A stretch of DNA of 42,921 nucleotides from Micrococcales bacterium 73-13. GTDB lineage: Bacteria > Actinomycetota > Actinomycetes > Actinomycetales > Microbacteriaceae. The notes beneath the pieces are model-generated. The model had not been told where the DNA came from and made no database searches. It saw nothing but the letters and a program-made list of their open reading frames with translations. The position numbers and the translations under genes were made by a program. Shown one piece after another: positions 26,467 through 35,852 of this stretch (position 1 is its first letter; every line of letters begins with the position of its first letter). The stretch is taken from contig MKVN01000040.1 of the NCBI GenBank assembly GCA_001898855.1, positions 37,828 through 80,748 on the forward strand, given 5' to 3'.

Positions 26467-27594
26467 GTGACGGACATCGAGATCGGACGGGGCAAGCGAG
26501 CCCGCCGCGCCTACGCGTTCGACGACATCGCGATCGTCCCGAGCCGTCGGACGCGGGATCCGCAGGACGTCGGCGTCAGCTGGACGATCGACGCGTTCAC
26601 CTTCCCGACCCCCGTCATCGCCGCCCCGATGGACTCCGTGATGAGCCCCGCGACGGCGATCGCGCTCGGGCGCCTCGGCGGGCTCGGGGTGCTCGACCTC
26701 GAGGGCGTCTGGACCCGGTACGAGGACCCGGTCCCGGTGCTCGAGGAGATCCGCGGGCTGCCGGCCGAGCGCACCACGACGCGGCTGCAGGAGCTCTACG
26801 CCGAGCCGGTCAAGCCGGAGCTGGTCACGGCGCGGCTCGCGGAGATCCGCGCCGCGGGCGTCCCGGTGGCCGGGGCGCTCAGCCCGCAGCGCACCGCGGA
26901 GCTGCACCGCACCGTCGTCGACGCCGGCGTCGACCTGTTCGTCATCCGCGGCACGACGGTGAGCGCCGAGCACGTGTCGAAGAACTGCGAGCCGCTGAAC
27001 CTCAAGCGCTTCATCTACGAGCTCGACGTGCCGGTCATCGTCGGCGGCGCGGCGACGTACACGGCGGCGCTGCATCTCATGCGCACCGGCGCGGCCGGTG
27101 TGCTCGTCGGCTTCGGCGGCGGGGCCGCCTCCTCGACGCGCTCGACGCTCGGCATCCACGCGCCGATGGCCTCGGCGGTCGCCGACGTCGCCGGCGCCCG
27201 GCGCGACTACCTCGACGAGTCGGGCGGGCGCTACGTGCACGTGATCGCCGACGGCGGCCTCGGCACCAGCGGCGACGTGGTCAAGGCGATCGCCTGCGGC
27301 GCCGACGCGGTCATGCTCGGGACGGTCCTCGCCCGCGCCGCGGAGGCGCCGGGCGCCGGCTGGCACTGGGGCGCCGAGGCGCACCACGCCGAGCTGCCGC
27401 GCGGCAGCCGGGTCGAGGTGGGCACGGTGGGCACGCTCGAGCAGGTGCTCTACGGCCCCGCGCACCAGGCGGACGGCCAGGTCAACCTGATCGGCGCGCT
27501 GCGCCGCTCGATGGCGACGACGGGCTACTCCGACCTCAAGGAGTTCCAGCGGGTCGAGGTCGTGGTCGCGCCGTACGCCCCCGGGACGCGCTGA
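26467..27594 (+). CDS. guaB3: GuaB3-family IMP dehydrogenase-related protein
   Basis: A 375-residue IMPDH-like TIM barrel without CBS domains. It shares YAFDDIAIVPSRRT, PVIAAPMDSVMSPATAIALGRLGGLGVLDLEG, and the phosphate-binding VIADGGLGTSGDVVKAIACGADAVMLG with IMPDH. The loop that carries the catalytic Cys in GuaB reads GFGGGAASSTRSTLGIHAP and has no cysteine, so normal IMP dehydrogenation is not expected. This family is widespread in Actinobacteria and its role is not settled; some relatives have been linked to GMP reduction. It starts a tight series ending in guaA, so a purine role is plausible. GTG start at 26467. Confidence 0.93.
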   Translation: MTDIEIGRGKRARRAYAFDDIAIVPSRRTRDPQDVGVSWTIDAFTFPTPVIAAPMDSVMSPATAIALGRLGGLGVLDLEGVWTRYEDPVPVLEEIRGLPAERTTTRLQELYAEPVKPELVTARLAEIRAAGVPVAGALSPQRTAELHRTVVDAGVDLFVIRGTTVSAEHVSKNCEPLNLKRFIYELDVPVIVGGAATYTAALHLMRTGAAGVLVGFGGGAASSTRSTLGIHAPMASAVADVAGARRDYLDESGGRYVHVIADGGLGTSGDVVKAIACGADAVMLGTVLARAAEAPGAGWHWGAEAHHAELPRGSRVEVGTVGTLEQVLYGPAHQADGQVNLIGALRRSMATTGYSDLKEFQRVEVVVAPYAPGTR

Positions 27595-27605
27595 GCGGGG
27601 CCCGG

Positions 27606-29324
27606 ATGCCCTCGCCGGAGCACGGCCGGATCGGCCCAGCGGAGCGCGCGGCCGCCATCGAGCGGATGAGCGGCTCGTCCGACGAAACGCTCGACGTCCT
27701 CGTCATCGGCGGCGGCGTGGTCGGCGCGGGCGCCGCGCTGGACGCCGCGACGCGGGGGCTCTCGGTCGGCCTGATCGAGCAGCGCGATCTCGCGTCGGGG
27801 ACCTCCAGCCGCAGCAGCAAGCTCGTGCACGGCGGCATCCGCTATCTCGAGCAGCTCGACTTCCCGCTGGTCCGCGAGGCGCTCATCGAGCGGGGCCTGC
27901 TGCTGGAGCGGATCGCGCCGCACCTCGTCCATCCCATCCGGTTCCTCTACCCGCTGCGCACGCCGCTCGTCGAGCGCCTCTACGTCGGCGCCGGCATGAC
28001 GCTCTACGACCTCTTCTCCTGGACCGGCGGACGTCCGCCCGGCGTCCCGCACCATCGCCACCTCAGCCGGCGTCAGCTCGCCCGGGCGATGCCGGACCTC
28101 CGCCGCGACGCCTTCCTCGGCGGCCTCGTCTACTCCGACGGCCAGGTCGACGACGCCAGGCTGGTCGCGACGATCGCGCGGACCGCCGTCGCCTACGGCG
28201 CCGCCGTCGCGACCCGGGTGCGCTCGGACGGCTTCCTCGTCGAGGACGGCGCGGTGGTCGGCGTCCGCGCCAGGGACCTCGAGTCCGGCGCGGCGCTGGA
28301 GATCCGCGCCCGTCGGGTCGTCGTCGCGACCGGCGTGTGGACCGACGACACGCTCGAAGCGGCCGGCGCCGAGCGGTCGATCCGCGTCCGGGCGTCCAAG
28401 GGGGTCCACCTCGTCGTGCCGCGGAACCGGTTCCGCTCGAAGGTCGGGCTGCTGCTGCGCACCGAGAAGTCCGTGCTGTTCGTCATCCCGTGGGGCCGGC
28501 ACTGGCTCATCGGGACGACCGACACCGACTGGGAGCTCGACCTGGCGCACCCGGCGGCGACCGCCGCCGACATCGACTACCTGCTCGCGCACGTCAACGC
28601 GGTGCTGGCGACCCCGCTCACCCGCGACGACGTCGAAGGGGTGTACGCGGGGCTGCGGCCGCTGCTCGCCGGCGAGTCGGAGGAGACCTCGAAGCTCTCG
28701 CGCGAGCACCTCGTCGTCCATCCGCTGCCCGGCCTGGTCGCGATCGCCGGGGGCAAGCTCACCACCTACCGGGTGATGGGCGAGGACGTCATCGACGCCG
28801 CGGCGATCGGCCTCGACGGCGTGCCGGCCTCGGTCACGACGGACATCCCGCTCGTCGGCGCCGACGGCTACCCGGCCGCCCGCAACCGTCGCGGCCGGAT
28901 CGCCCGGGCGACGGGCCTCGCGCCGGATCAGATCGACCGCCTGCTCGGGCGCTACGGCGCCCTCGTCGACGACCTCGCCGCGCTGATCGTCGAGCGGCCG
29001 GAGCTCGCGGCGACGCTGCCGGGCACCGACTACCTCGGCGCCGAGGCGGTCTACGCGGTGACGCACGAGGGCGCGCTCCACCTCGACGACGTGCTGACGC
29101 GTCGCACCCGCATCTCGATCGAGACCTGGGACCGCGGCGTGGCCGCGGCACCGGTCGTCGCCGGGCTGATGGGCCGGACGCTCGGCTGGGACGAGAGCAG
29201 GGTCGAGCGGGAGATCGCCGCCTATCACGAGCGCGTCGTCGCCGAGCGCGCGAGCCAGGACCAGCCCGACGACGAGTCGGCCGACCGCGTGCGGCTGACC
29301 GCGCGCGACGTGCTCGACCGATGA
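27606..29324 (+). CDS. glpD: aerobic glycerol-3-phosphate dehydrogenase (FAD-dependent)
   Basis: Oxidises glycerol-3-phosphate to dihydroxyacetone phosphate and passes electrons to the membrane quinone pool. The 572-residue protein has the FAD dinucleotide fold VLVIGGGVVGAGAALDAATRG (about 31-51). The family motifs SSRSSKLVHGGIRYLEQ and GTTDTDWE follow, then VYAGLRPLL and GGKLTTYR. The C-terminal helical domain reads EAVYAVTHEGALHLDDVLTRRTRI. ATG at 27606 lies 11 nt after guaB3 and gives the usual preamble before the FAD motif. It overlaps the SURF1 gene by 4 nt. Confidence 0.95.
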   Translation: MPSPEHGRIGPAERAAAIERMSGSSDETLDVLVIGGGVVGAGAALDAATRGLSVGLIEQRDLASGTSSRSSKLVHGGIRYLEQLDFPLVREALIERGLLLERIAPHLVHPIRFLYPLRTPLVERLYVGAGMTLYDLFSWTGGRPPGVPHHRHLSRRQLARAMPDLRRDAFLGGLVYSDGQVDDARLVATIARTAVAYGAAVATRVRSDGFLVEDGAVVGVRARDLESGAALEIRARRVVVATGVWTDDTLEAAGAERSIRVRASKGVHLVVPRNRFRSKVGLLLRTEKSVLFVIPWGRHWLIGTTDTDWELDLAHPAATAADIDYLLAHVNAVLATPLTRDDVEGVYAGLRPLLAGESEETSKLSREHLVVHPLPGLVAIAGGKLTTYRVMGEDVIDAAAIGLDGVPASVTTDIPLVGADGYPAARNRRGRIARATGLAPDQIDRLLGRYGALVDDLAALIVERPELAATLPGTDYLGAEAVYAVTHEGALHLDDVLTRRTRISIETWDRGVAAAPVVAGLMGRTLGWDESRVEREIAAYHERVVAERASQDQPDDESADRVRLTARDVLDR

Positions 29325-30100
29325 GCGAGGCGCACGAGGTCCGGCCGGTCGAGCCGACGTTCTGGCAGGTCGCCCGACGGGCGCGCTGGATCGCGGTGCT
29401 CGTCGTCGCGCTCGTCATCGCGGCCGCCTTCGCCTTCCTCGGCCGCTGGCAGCTCGAGCGCTCCATCGACTCCTCCCGCGCGACCGGCCCCGACACCGAG
29501 ACCGCGGTGCCGCTCGGCGAGATCGCGCGACCGCAGACCGGCGTCGGCTCGGAGTCCGCCTGGCGGCGGGTCAGCGTCGACCTCGTGATCGTGCCCGGCG
29601 ACACCCTGCTGCTCTCCGGCCGGGTGAACACCGCCGCGCCCGGCTGGTGGGTCGTCGCGCACGCCGTCGACCCGGACGGCGCCAGCCTCGCGGTCGCCGC
29701 GGGCTGGGCGGCGACCGAGGCCGAGGCGCAGGCCGCGGCGGCCGCCTTCGACGCCGCGGGAGCGCTCGGCGAGGTGACCGGCCGCTATCTGCCGAGCGAG
29801 TCGCCGCAGGAGTCCGACTTCGAGTCCGGCCGGCGCTCGGCGCTCGCGACCGCCGAGCTCGTCAACCTGTGGGGCGCCGTCGGCGACGCCTACGGCGGGT
29901 ACCTCGTGCTCGACGTCCCGCCCGCGGGCCTGACGGCGATCGACGCCCCCGCGCCGGCGCGGGACGTCGAGGTGAACCTGCTCAACCTGTTCTACGCGCT
30001 GGAGTGGGTGCTCTTCGCCGGGGCGGCGGTGTTCATGTGGTGGCGGCTCGTCCGGGACGCGCAGCAGCGCGAACTAGAATCGGCTCGTGGCGGCCCCTAG
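29321..30100 (+). CDS. SURF1-family membrane protein
   Basis: A 259-residue homologue of the cytochrome-oxidase assembly factor SURF1. It has the classical two-helix layout: helix 1 (about 20-42, WIAVLVVALVIAAAFAFLGRWQLERS) with the family GRWQ motif, a large extracellular domain, and helix 2 near the C-terminus (FYALEWVLFAGAAVFMWWRLV). In the middle, GWWVVAHAV and VAAGWA match the SURF1 core. Its role in actinobacteria is inferred to be respiratory oxidase assembly. ATG overlaps the glpD stop by 4 nt, and its own 3' end overlaps the next gene by 14 nt. Confidence 0.9.
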   Translation: MSEAHEVRPVEPTFWQVARRARWIAVLVVALVIAAAFAFLGRWQLERSIDSSRATGPDTETAVPLGEIARPQTGVGSESAWRRVSVDLVIVPGDTLLLSGRVNTAAPGWWVVAHAVDPDGASLAVAAGWAATEAEAQAAAAAFDAAGALGEVTGRYLPSESPQESDFESGRRSALATAELVNLWGAVGDAYGGYLVLDVPPAGLTAIDAPAPARDVEVNLLNLFYALEWVLFAGAAVFMWWRLVRDAQQRELESARGGP

Positions 30101-30559
30101 AGTCTCGGATCTTCCCCGCATCCGCGTCGCCCTCGGGTTCTACCGGGTCAGCGCCGCGGTCACGGGCGTCTTCCTGCTGCTGCTCGTCGTCATGATGGTG
30201 ACGCGCTACGGCTTCGGCCTGGACCTCGAGCTCGGCGGGCCGGACGGCCTCGTCTCGCTCGCGCCGAAGGAGATCATCGAGGCGGACGCCGCCGTCAACC
30301 TCTCGACGATCATCCTCATCGTCCACGGCTGGCTCTACGTCGTCTACCTGATCTGCGACTTCGCGCTGTGGCGCTTCGTCCGCTACTCCTTCGGCTACTT
30401 CTGCTTCGTCGCGCTCGGCGGCATCATCCCGTTCATCTCCTTCTACTTCGAGTGGCGGGTGCCGCGGGACATCCGCGCCTGGACCGCCGCGGTCGCCGAG
30501 CCGGCCTCGGACGGCGAGCCGGCCGGGGACGAGGCGCCCGCCGGTTCCGGGGTGCCGTC

Positions 30560-30563
<4 letters not shown>
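30087..30563 (+). CDS. DUF3817-family integral membrane protein
   Basis: A 158-residue membrane protein with three or four helices: [24 protein letters not shown] (about 20-43), [22 protein letters not shown] (about 73-94) and [22 protein letters not shown] (about 102-123). The C-terminal tail is acidic and Pro/Ala-rich. The pattern [14 protein letters not shown] and FEWRV matches DUF3817, whose function is unknown. The GTG start at 30087 overlaps the SURF1 gene by 14 nt, and the stop overlaps guaA by 4 nt, so translation of the three is coupled. Confidence 0.88.
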
Positions 30564-32128
<1,565 letters not shown>

Positions 32129-32174
32129 CCGCCGCCGGCTGACCGCTGCCCGACCGGCGCCGCCCCGATCGGAG

Positions 32175-33890
32175 CTAGGCGACCACGCGCAGCACGACGT
32201 CGCCGCCGACCTGGGTGAGCGAGACCTGCCGCGCCCGGTCGCGCAGGTCCTTCAGGCCGATGCCGCCGCCCGATGCCGCCCCGATGCGTCCCGGGTTCGC
32301 GACGACGACCTCGACGGCGTCGGCCGAGTCGGGCACCACCCGGATCGCGACGGCCGCCCGCTCGCCCCGGCCGTGGCGCACCGCGTTCGTCAGGCCCTCG
32401 GTCAGCGCGTCGTGCGCGACGGCGGCCGACGGCGGCCGGTCGGCGAGCCGGTCGAGCGCCGCCGACTCGACCTCGACGGCGAGGTCGAGCGAGAGCGACC
32501 AGGCGTGGAGCGAGGCGCGGAACCCGTCGCGGATCGCCGTCGACGAGGCGGACAGGTCCCCGTCCCCGGTGACCGGGTCGGCGAGCAGCCGGTCGACGCG
32601 CTCGATCAGTCGCACCAGCGGCTCGTCGCCGGCGGTGCCGAGCCGCAGCTGCAGCGAGGTCGCGATGAGGTCGCCCTGGATCTCGGTGTGCAGCAGCCGT
32701 CCGGTCGCCCGGCTCACGGTCGCCAGCCGCTGCCGGGCGCGGAACGACCGCTGCTCCGCATCGGACACCGCGGTCGCGATGCGCTCGTGGTGGCCGGAGA
32801 CCTCACGCATCCGGCTGGCGAGGATCCCGAGGCAGAAGCCGACGACGCCGTAGCCGACCGTGCCGATGGTGAAGTAGTACCAGTTCTTCGGCGTGGCCCA
32901 GACCGGCCCGAGCATGGTCGCGGTCACGAGCGCGCCGAGCAGCAGCTGCGAGATCGCGAGGCCGGCGGTCGCCGCCCTCGGGCGCGTCGGCAGCGGGACG
33001 GCGCGCAGCAGCAGGCCGCCGGCGAGCGAGACGGCCGCACCGGCCGCCGCGAGGGCGGCGCCGAGGGCGAGCCCGTTCGCGTTGAACTCCGCGGGCACCA
33101 GCACGACGACGGCGACGAGCGTGGTGAGCCAGGCGGCGGCCGGGGCGATCCTCGACTGGTGGAGCTCGCCGCGGACCACCGGCTGCGGCTCGACCGCCGC
33201 CGGATCGATCCCGACGTCGCCGAGCGCGTCCCCGAGGTCCACGTCCGAGGCGCGATGGCTCAGGGGCCGCACCACGTCGTGCGCGACCTGGCGCAGCTCG
33301 TCGGAGAGCTCCGCCGGCGGCAGGCGACGGGGGACCAGCGCGTCGAGCGCCTCGAGCACCGGACCGCGGACCTCCCGCTGGAACTCGTCGGCGACGCGAT
33401 CGGCGGTCGCCTCGATCCGGTCCGCCTGGGCCTGGATGGTGGTGAGCACGACGAGCAGCCGCTGCCGGCCGTCCTCGCGTCGGGCGAGCGACTCGCGCAG
33501 GCCGTAGATGAGCGCGCAGCCGGTGGCGATGACGAACAGGTTGAGCAGGAACCGGATCCAGGTCTGCGTCTCGACCAGGTCCAGGCCGAACGCGTGCTGC
33601 AGCGCCGAGACGAGCGCCGGCCGCCCGACCGCGATCGCCAGCAGCGCGACGGCGACGACCGTCCAGCGCGCCCTGGGACGCGAGGCGACCGCCGTCTCGA
33701 TCGCGCCGAGGCCGAGGAAGACGCCGAGCAGTGCCGCGTGCACGATCGCCGCCACCGCCGCGCCGTGCCACCAGAGCGAGACGGTCGGCGCCGTCTCCAT
33801 CCCGCCGAGGGCGATGACCAGGTAGGGGGCGAGGACCAGCCATGCCCAGGCCGAGAAGAAGACCGGGCGCGGCGTGGTCCCCCGCTTCAC
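32175..33890 (-). CDS. orphan histidine-kinase-like membrane protein
   Basis: A 571-residue membrane protein. It has about four helices in 1-130, a soluble linker with a coiled region (QAQADRIEATADRVADEFQ), four more helices (about 260-370), then a kinase-like C-terminus. Here GRLLHTEIQGDL resembles the phospho-acceptor helix of NarX-type kinases, but the residue after His is Thr rather than Asp or Glu and the Gln is at +4. A GHKL ATPase region follows (EGLTNAVRHG as N-box, SGGGIGLKDLRDRA as G-box). No response regulator is adjacent. GTG at 33890 overlaps the yccA-like stop by 4 nt, so the two are one operon. Signal and partner unknown. Confidence 0.8.
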   Translation of the reverse strand: MKRGTTPRPVFFSAWAWLVLAPYLVIALGGMETAPTVSLWWHGAAVAAIVHAALLGVFLGLGAIETAVASRPRARWTVVAVALLAIAVGRPALVSALQHAFGLDLVETQTWIRFLLNLFVIATGCALIYGLRESLARREDGRQRLLVVLTTIQAQADRIEATADRVADEFQREVRGPVLEALDALVPRRLPPAELSDELRQVAHDVVRPLSHRASDVDLGDALGDVGIDPAAVEPQPVVRGELHQSRIAPAAAWLTTLVAVVVLVPAEFNANGLALGAALAAAGAAVSLAGGLLLRAVPLPTRPRAATAGLAISQLLLGALVTATMLGPVWATPKNWYYFTIGTVGYGVVGFCLGILASRMREVSGHHERIATAVSDAEQRSFRARQRLATVSRATGRLLHTEIQGDLIATSLQLRLGTAGDEPLVRLIERVDRLLADPVTGDGDLSASSTAIRDGFRASLHAWSLSLDLAVEVESAALDRLADRPPSAAVAHDALTEGLTNAVRHGRGERAAVAIRVVPDSADAVEVVVANPGRIGAASGGGIGLKDLRDRARQVSLTQVGGDVVLRVVA

Positions 33891-34711
33891 CTCCGTGCGA
33901 TGGCGATGAGCCGCAGGATCTCGAGGTAGAGCCACACGACCGTGACCATGATGCCGAAGGCGCCGGTCCAGCCGTACTTCCGAGGCGCGCCGTTGCGGAC
34001 GCCCTGCTGGACGAAGTCGAAGTCCAGCACGAGCGAGTAGGCGCCGAGCAGCACCGCGAGGATGCCGAGGATGACGCCGAGCGGGATGCCCGCGATGGTC
34101 ACCGAGCCGCGCAGCCCCCACGGGTCGGCGACGGCGCCGGTCATCATGAGCACGATGTTGATCACCGAGAACAGCAGGTAGGCGACCATCACGATGAGGA
34201 AGATCTTCGTGGCCCGCTTCGAGGCGCGGATCTTCCCGCTCGCGAACAGCGCGAGCGTCACGCCGACCACGACCAGGGTCGCGAGCACCGCCTGGAAGAC
34301 GATGCCGGGCTCCATCACCTCGTAGAACATCGAGATGCCGCCGACGAGCACGCCCTGCGCCGCCGCGTAGAGCAGGATCAGCGCCGGCGAGGGCTCACGC
34401 TTGAACACGTTCACGAAGCCGAGCACGAGGGCTACCAGGCCGGCGCCGACGAAGATCCCGACCGCCGTGCCGGAGGATCCGCTCTGCAGCGCCGTCGAGG
34501 TCGCGATCCAGCCGATCACGGCCCCGGTGATGAGGATCGCGAAGGTCAGCCCCGACTTCACGAGCGTGTCCTGGATCGTCATCGGCTCGGTCGCGATGCG
34601 CTGCGCCGACGGCTGGTCGTAGAGGTCCTGGAGCTGCTGGGCGGTCATGGTCGCGACGGCGCCCTGGCCGTCCGACTTGAAGGCCTCGTTCCGGAATGCG
34701 GGGTTCTGCAT
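33887..34711 (-). CDS. Bax inhibitor-1/YccA family membrane protein
   Basis: A 274-residue protein with seven predicted helices, starting about residue 52 (GLTFAILITGAVIGWIA) and ending with TGAFGIMVTVVWLYLEILRLIAI. FNVFK, PSPALILLYAAAQGVLVGGIS and LDFDFVQQGV match the actinobacterial Bax1-I group, in which LDFDFVQQG carries the conserved Asp residues. The N-terminal 45 residues (MQNPAFRNEAFKSDG) are soluble. These proteins are associated with membrane protein quality control or calcium leak in other systems; the role here is unknown. ATG at 34711 has TAGCCT ending 6 nt before it, sharing its TAG with the upstream zinc-ribbon gene's stop codon. Confidence 0.9.
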   Translation of the reverse strand: MQNPAFRNEAFKSDGQGAVATMTAQQLQDLYDQPSAQRIATEPMTIQDTLVKSGLTFAILITGAVIGWIATSTALQSGSSGTAVGIFVGAGLVALVLGFVNVFKREPSPALILLYAAAQGVLVGGISMFYEVMEPGIVFQAVLATLVVVGVTLALFASGKIRASKRATKIFLIVMVAYLLFSVINIVLMMTGAVADPWGLRGSVTIAGIPLGVILGILAVLLGAYSLVLDFDFVQQGVRNGAPRKYGWTGAFGIMVTVVWLYLEILRLIAIARR

Positions 34712-34717
34712 GCCAAC

Positions 34718-34723
34718 AGGCTA
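34718..34723 (-). promoter_or_regulatory. -10 box of the yccA-like gene (TAGCCT), overlapping a stop codon
   Basis: The TAG stop of the zinc-ribbon gene (34721-34723) is the first half of TAGCCT, which ends 6 nt before the ATG at 34711. Confidence 0.45.
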
Positions 34724-34927
34724 GAGGAGGGACCTGACAAGCACGAAGAGGCCGCCGGCGATCGCCGCGCAGAGGGCGGCCGTGGAGAACGCGATCGCCA
34801 GGCCGCTGCCGGTCAGCGTCGAGGTCGCGACGGCCGGCGCCGGGGCGGGCTCGACCCGCGCCCCGCACATCACGCAGAACCGCGCGCCGGGCTGCAGCTC
34901 GGCGCCGCAGCGCTCGCAGCTCGTCAT
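34721..34927 (-). CDS. small zinc-ribbon membrane protein
   Basis: A 68-residue protein. Two Cys-x2-Cys knuckles, CERC (residues 4-7) and CVMC (18-21), form a short zinc ribbon, followed by a Pro/Ala linker and one C-terminal helix (about 42-65, LAIAFSTAALCAAIAGGLFVLV). This domain order is common in small regulatory or scaffold proteins of unknown role. It lies immediately upstream of the yccA-like gene in the same direction, so cotranscription is possible. TACCCT ends 6 nt before its ATG. Confidence 0.8.
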   Translation of the reverse strand: MTSCERCGAELQPGARFCVMCGARVEPAPAPAVATSTLTGSGLAIAFSTAALCAAIAGGLFVLVRSLL

Positions 34928-34933
34928 GCGGAC

Positions 34934-34939
34934 AGGGTA
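34934..34939 (-). promoter_or_regulatory. -10 box of the zinc-ribbon gene (TACCCT)
   Basis: TACCCT ends 6 nt before the ATG at 34927. The glycerophosphodiesterase -10 box on the other strand begins 10 nt away. Confidence 0.45.
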
Positions 34940-34949
34940 CCCGCGGTCC

Positions 34950-34955
34950 TAGCCT
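34950..34955 (+). promoter_or_regulatory. -10 box of the glycerophosphodiesterase gene (TAGCCT)
   Basis: TAGCCT ends 6 nt before the ATG at 34962. Only 34 nt separate the two divergent start codons. Confidence 0.45.
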
Positions 34956-34961
34956 TGCTCC

Positions 34962-35843
34962 ATGGTCCTCGTCATCGCCCACCGCGGCGCGAGCGGCCAT
35001 CGCCCGGAGCACACCGCCTCGGCCGTGCGGCTCGCCGTCGAGCTCGGCGCCGACGCGATCGAGCCGGACCTGGTGCCGACCGCCGACGGCGTCCTCGTGG
35101 TGCGGCACGAGCCGGAGATCTCCGACACGACGGACGTCGCGGACCACGCCGAGCTCGCCGACCGGCGGCGCACGCGCGTCTTCGAGGGCGAGCCGGTCAC
35201 CGGCTGGTTCACGGTCGACCTCACCTGGGAGGAGCTCTCCCGGCTCCGGGCGCGCGAGCGGCTCCCGGAGCTGCGCCCCGCCTCCGCCGCCCACGACGGC
35301 GAGGACCCGATCCTGCGGCTCTCCGAGCTGCTCGACCTGCTGCCGGCGGACATGGTGCTGGTCGCCGAGCTGAAGCATCCGGCGGAGCTCGCGGAGCTGG
35401 GGTTCGACATGGTCGGGCTGCTCCTCGCGGAGCTCGGCGACCGGGTGCCGCCCGAGCGCCTGGTCGTCGAGTGCTTCGAGCTCGCCGCGCTGGTCGAGGC
35501 GCGGGATCGCGGGCTCGCCGCGACGACGGTCCTCCTCTCGGAGACGCCGGTCGACCCGGGCGCGCTGCCCGACTCGATCGACGGCGTCAGCTACGACAAG
35601 GCGCTGCTGCTGGCAGCGGGCGGCGAGCGGCTGGTGCGGGACGCGCACGAGGCCGGTCTCGCCGTCTACACCTGGACCCTCCGGCCGGAGAACGCCTTCC
35701 TCGCGGAGCGGCACCGCCTCGGCGACGACCCCGCGGCCTGGGGCGACTGGCGCGGCGAGTACGCCGAGCTGCTCGCGACCGGGGTCGACGGCGTCTTCGC
35801 CGACCACCCCGATCTCGTCCGGGAGGTCGTCGGCGGCGCTTAG
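34962..35843 (+). CDS. glycerophosphodiester phosphodiesterase
   Basis: Hydrolyses glycerophosphodiesters to glycerol-3-phosphate and an alcohol. The 293-residue protein has the catalytic and metal residues of the GDPD TIM barrel: His7 and Arg8 in AHRGASGHRPEHT, Glu34 and Asp36 in DAIEPDLV, and His49 in VRHEPEIS. DMVLVAELKHP and the C-terminal VYTWTLRPENAF and DGVFADHPDLV complete the signature. No signal peptide is present, so it acts in the cytosol. Its product is the substrate of GlpD encoded 6 kb upstream, although the two are not in one operon. Confidence 0.93.
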   Translation: MVLVIAHRGASGHRPEHTASAVRLAVELGADAIEPDLVPTADGVLVVRHEPEISDTTDVADHAELADRRRTRVFEGEPVTGWFTVDLTWEELSRLRARERLPELRPASAAHDGEDPILRLSELLDLLPADMVLVAELKHPAELAELGFDMVGLLLAELGDRVPPERLVVECFELAALVEARDRGLAATTVLLSETPVDPGALPDSIDGVSYDKALLLAAGGERLVRDAHEAGLAVYTWTLRPENAFLAERHRLGDDPAAWGDWRGEYAELLATGVDGVFADHPDLVREVVGGA

Positions 35844-35846
35844 GGT
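35841..35846 (+). promoter_or_regulatory. -10 box of pcrA (TAGGGT), overlapping a stop codon
   Basis: The TAG stop of the glycerophosphodiesterase gene (35841-35843) opens TAGGGT, which ends 6 nt before the pcrA GTG. Confidence 0.45.
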
Positions 35847-35852
35847 GGTCGG

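Noticed and set aside
32129..32174. Terminator between convergent guaA and the kinase-like gene
   Set aside because: The GC-rich bases do not form a convincing perfect stem.
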